A DNA stretch of 64,000 nt from JAJRVM01 sp041752115 (GTDB lineage Bacteria > Planctomycetota > Planctomycetia > Pirellulales > Pirellulaceae): NCBI GenBank assembly GCA_041752115.1, contig JBGSHS010000170.1, forward strand, positions 19,443 through 83,442, in the 5' to 3' direction. Of this stretch, positions 63,631-64,000 are shown one piece after another. Position 1 is the first letter of the stretch; each line of letters begins with the position of its first letter. The position numbers and the translations under genes are program-made. Below the pieces are notes generated by a model, which saw nothing but the letters and a program-made list of their open reading frames with translations, had not been told where the DNA came from and did not search any database.

Positions 63631-63864
63631 TCTGACCCCCGCGAGCTCCGCTCATGCGGTGAATCAGATGGTGAGCTACGGCGCCGCTCGCCCCCTCTCT
63701 CTCCGACCCCCGCGAGCTCCGCTCGTGCGGTGCATCAGATGGTCAGCTACGGTGCCGCCCGCCTCGTCCTGTCTGACCCCCGCGAGCTCCGCTCGTGCGG
63801 TGAATCAGATGGTCAGCTACGGTGCCGCCCGCCTCATCCTGTCTGACCCCCGCGAGCTCCGCTC
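63631..63864. repeat. Tandem array of 70-71 base units (about 3.3 copies)
   Basis: Units start at 63631, 63702, 63772 and 63842 with TCTGACCCCCGCGAGCTCC (TCC in the second) and continue with GCTCGTGCGGTGAATCAGATGG and GTCAGCTACGGTGCCGC (each given in part). The last copy is cut short after GCTC. Each unit carries a short palindrome, CGAGC-TCC-GCTCG. Copies 2 and 3 are nearly identical; copy 1 differs at several positions. The array is not a CRISPR: no unique spacers are present. Confidence 0.85.
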
Positions 63865-63871
63865 AATGGTA

Positions 63872-64000
63872 CTAAGCTTGTTTTTTTGTTTTGGCCTTTG
63901 TTCGTTTTGTATTGCGAGCTCGCTTGCTGGATTTGGCGGACGTGGTGTGAGGATGCTTGGAGTGTCGCTTGTGGTTGGTGGACTTTTTGCGTCGCGGAAA
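63872..64000 (-). CDS. C-terminus of a basic protein, truncated by the window edge
   Basis: A minus-strand frame runs from the window edge to TAG at 63872-63874, giving 42 residues rich in Lys, Arg, Ser, Thr and His (for example HKRHSKHPHTT and RTKAKTKKQA). Such tails occur on histone H1-like proteins, RNA helicases and topoisomerases, where they bind nucleic acid. The gene lies beyond the window, so the identity cannot be decided; it could also be a chance frame. Confidence 0.4.
   Translation of the reverse strand, partial: FPRRKKSTNHKRHSKHPHTTSAKSSKRARNTKRTKAKTKKQA

Larger units (their letters stand above)
62805..63871. other. Gene-poor right end with repeats
   Basis: About 1.1 kb with no intact gene. 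It holds a short frame at 63094-63237, an inverted pair of REP-like elements (63377-63400 and 63591-63616) and the 70-base tandem array at 63631-63864, each listed separately. It could be the remains of a small mobile element. Confidence 0.5.

Noticed and set aside
63631..63864. CRISPR array
   Set aside because: Units are contiguous 70-71 base repeats with no distinct spacers, and no cas genes are present.

Overview
The window looks like chromosomal DNA from a planctomycete (Planctomycetota, probably Pirellulales-like). It is GC-rich. It carries two DUF1080 (3-keto-disaccharide hydrolase type) proteins, two large secreted FG-GAP/VCBS proteins, two Tat-exported sugar-isomerase-like proteins, many secreted proteins of unknown function, a zinc-finger anti-sigma factor and a class II photolyase. 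No rRNA, tRNA, CRISPR array, integrase or intact transposase was recognised. The taxonomic call is inference from gene families, not from a marker gene.

Layout. (1) 0.2-14.7 kb: AMP nucleosidase, a STAS protein, secreted and membrane proteins, an FG-GAP protein, a CoA-binding protein, an overlapping HD-GYP/PilZ pair (c-di-GMP), a double-ACT protein, an AraC regulator divergent from a Tat sugar-isomerase-like gene that is split by an in-frame TAG, and a thioredoxin lipoprotein. (2) 15-17.6 kb: ECF sigma factor and ZAS anti-sigma, then an iron module (bacterioferritin, BFD ferredoxin, HemP). (3) 18-24.2 kb: a type II/IV pilus-like ATPase with an N-terminal cyclic-nucleotide domain, a histidine phosphatase and an S9 peptidase. 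(4) 24.5-40.7 kb: about 16 kb of almost pure signal transduction. It holds a tightly coupled set HDOD / PAS kinase / REC-HDOD / REC-degenerate HD-GYP, followed by a REC-kinase, a FixL/FixJ-like pair, an orphan LuxR-type regulator whose receiver has lost its phosphorylation residues, and a chemotaxis group (CheW, MCP, truncated CheR, CheV) without CheA or CheB. (5) 41-49.4 kb: a DUF1080-PHP fusion, a DUF1080 protein, citrate synthase, a repeat-bearing secreted protein and a large FG-GAP protein. (6) 49.4-55.8 kb: Cfa-like methyltransferase, DUF1365, FAD oxidoreductase, a SpoIIE-type phosphatase and a class II photolyase, which suggests a light/oxidative-stress lipid module. (7) 55.8-62.8 kb: secreted proteins (six-hairpin glycosidase-like, lipocalin-like, exported O-methyltransferase, phosphodiesterase, second Tat isomerase-like protein). 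(8) 62.8-64 kb: gene-poor DNA with REP-like inverted elements, a 70-bp tandem array and the end of a basic protein cut by the window edge.

The strongest leads are the HDOD/REC operon whose HD-type outputs have lost catalytic residues, the phosphorylation-dead receiver regulator, the amber-interrupted Tat gene with a His/Cys-rich leader, a bacterioferritin whose aligned ferroxidase ligands 127 and 130 are both serine, the cyclic-nucleotide-domain secretion ATPase and the DUF1080-PHP fusion. All functions are read from sequence motifs by eye; no database search was run.
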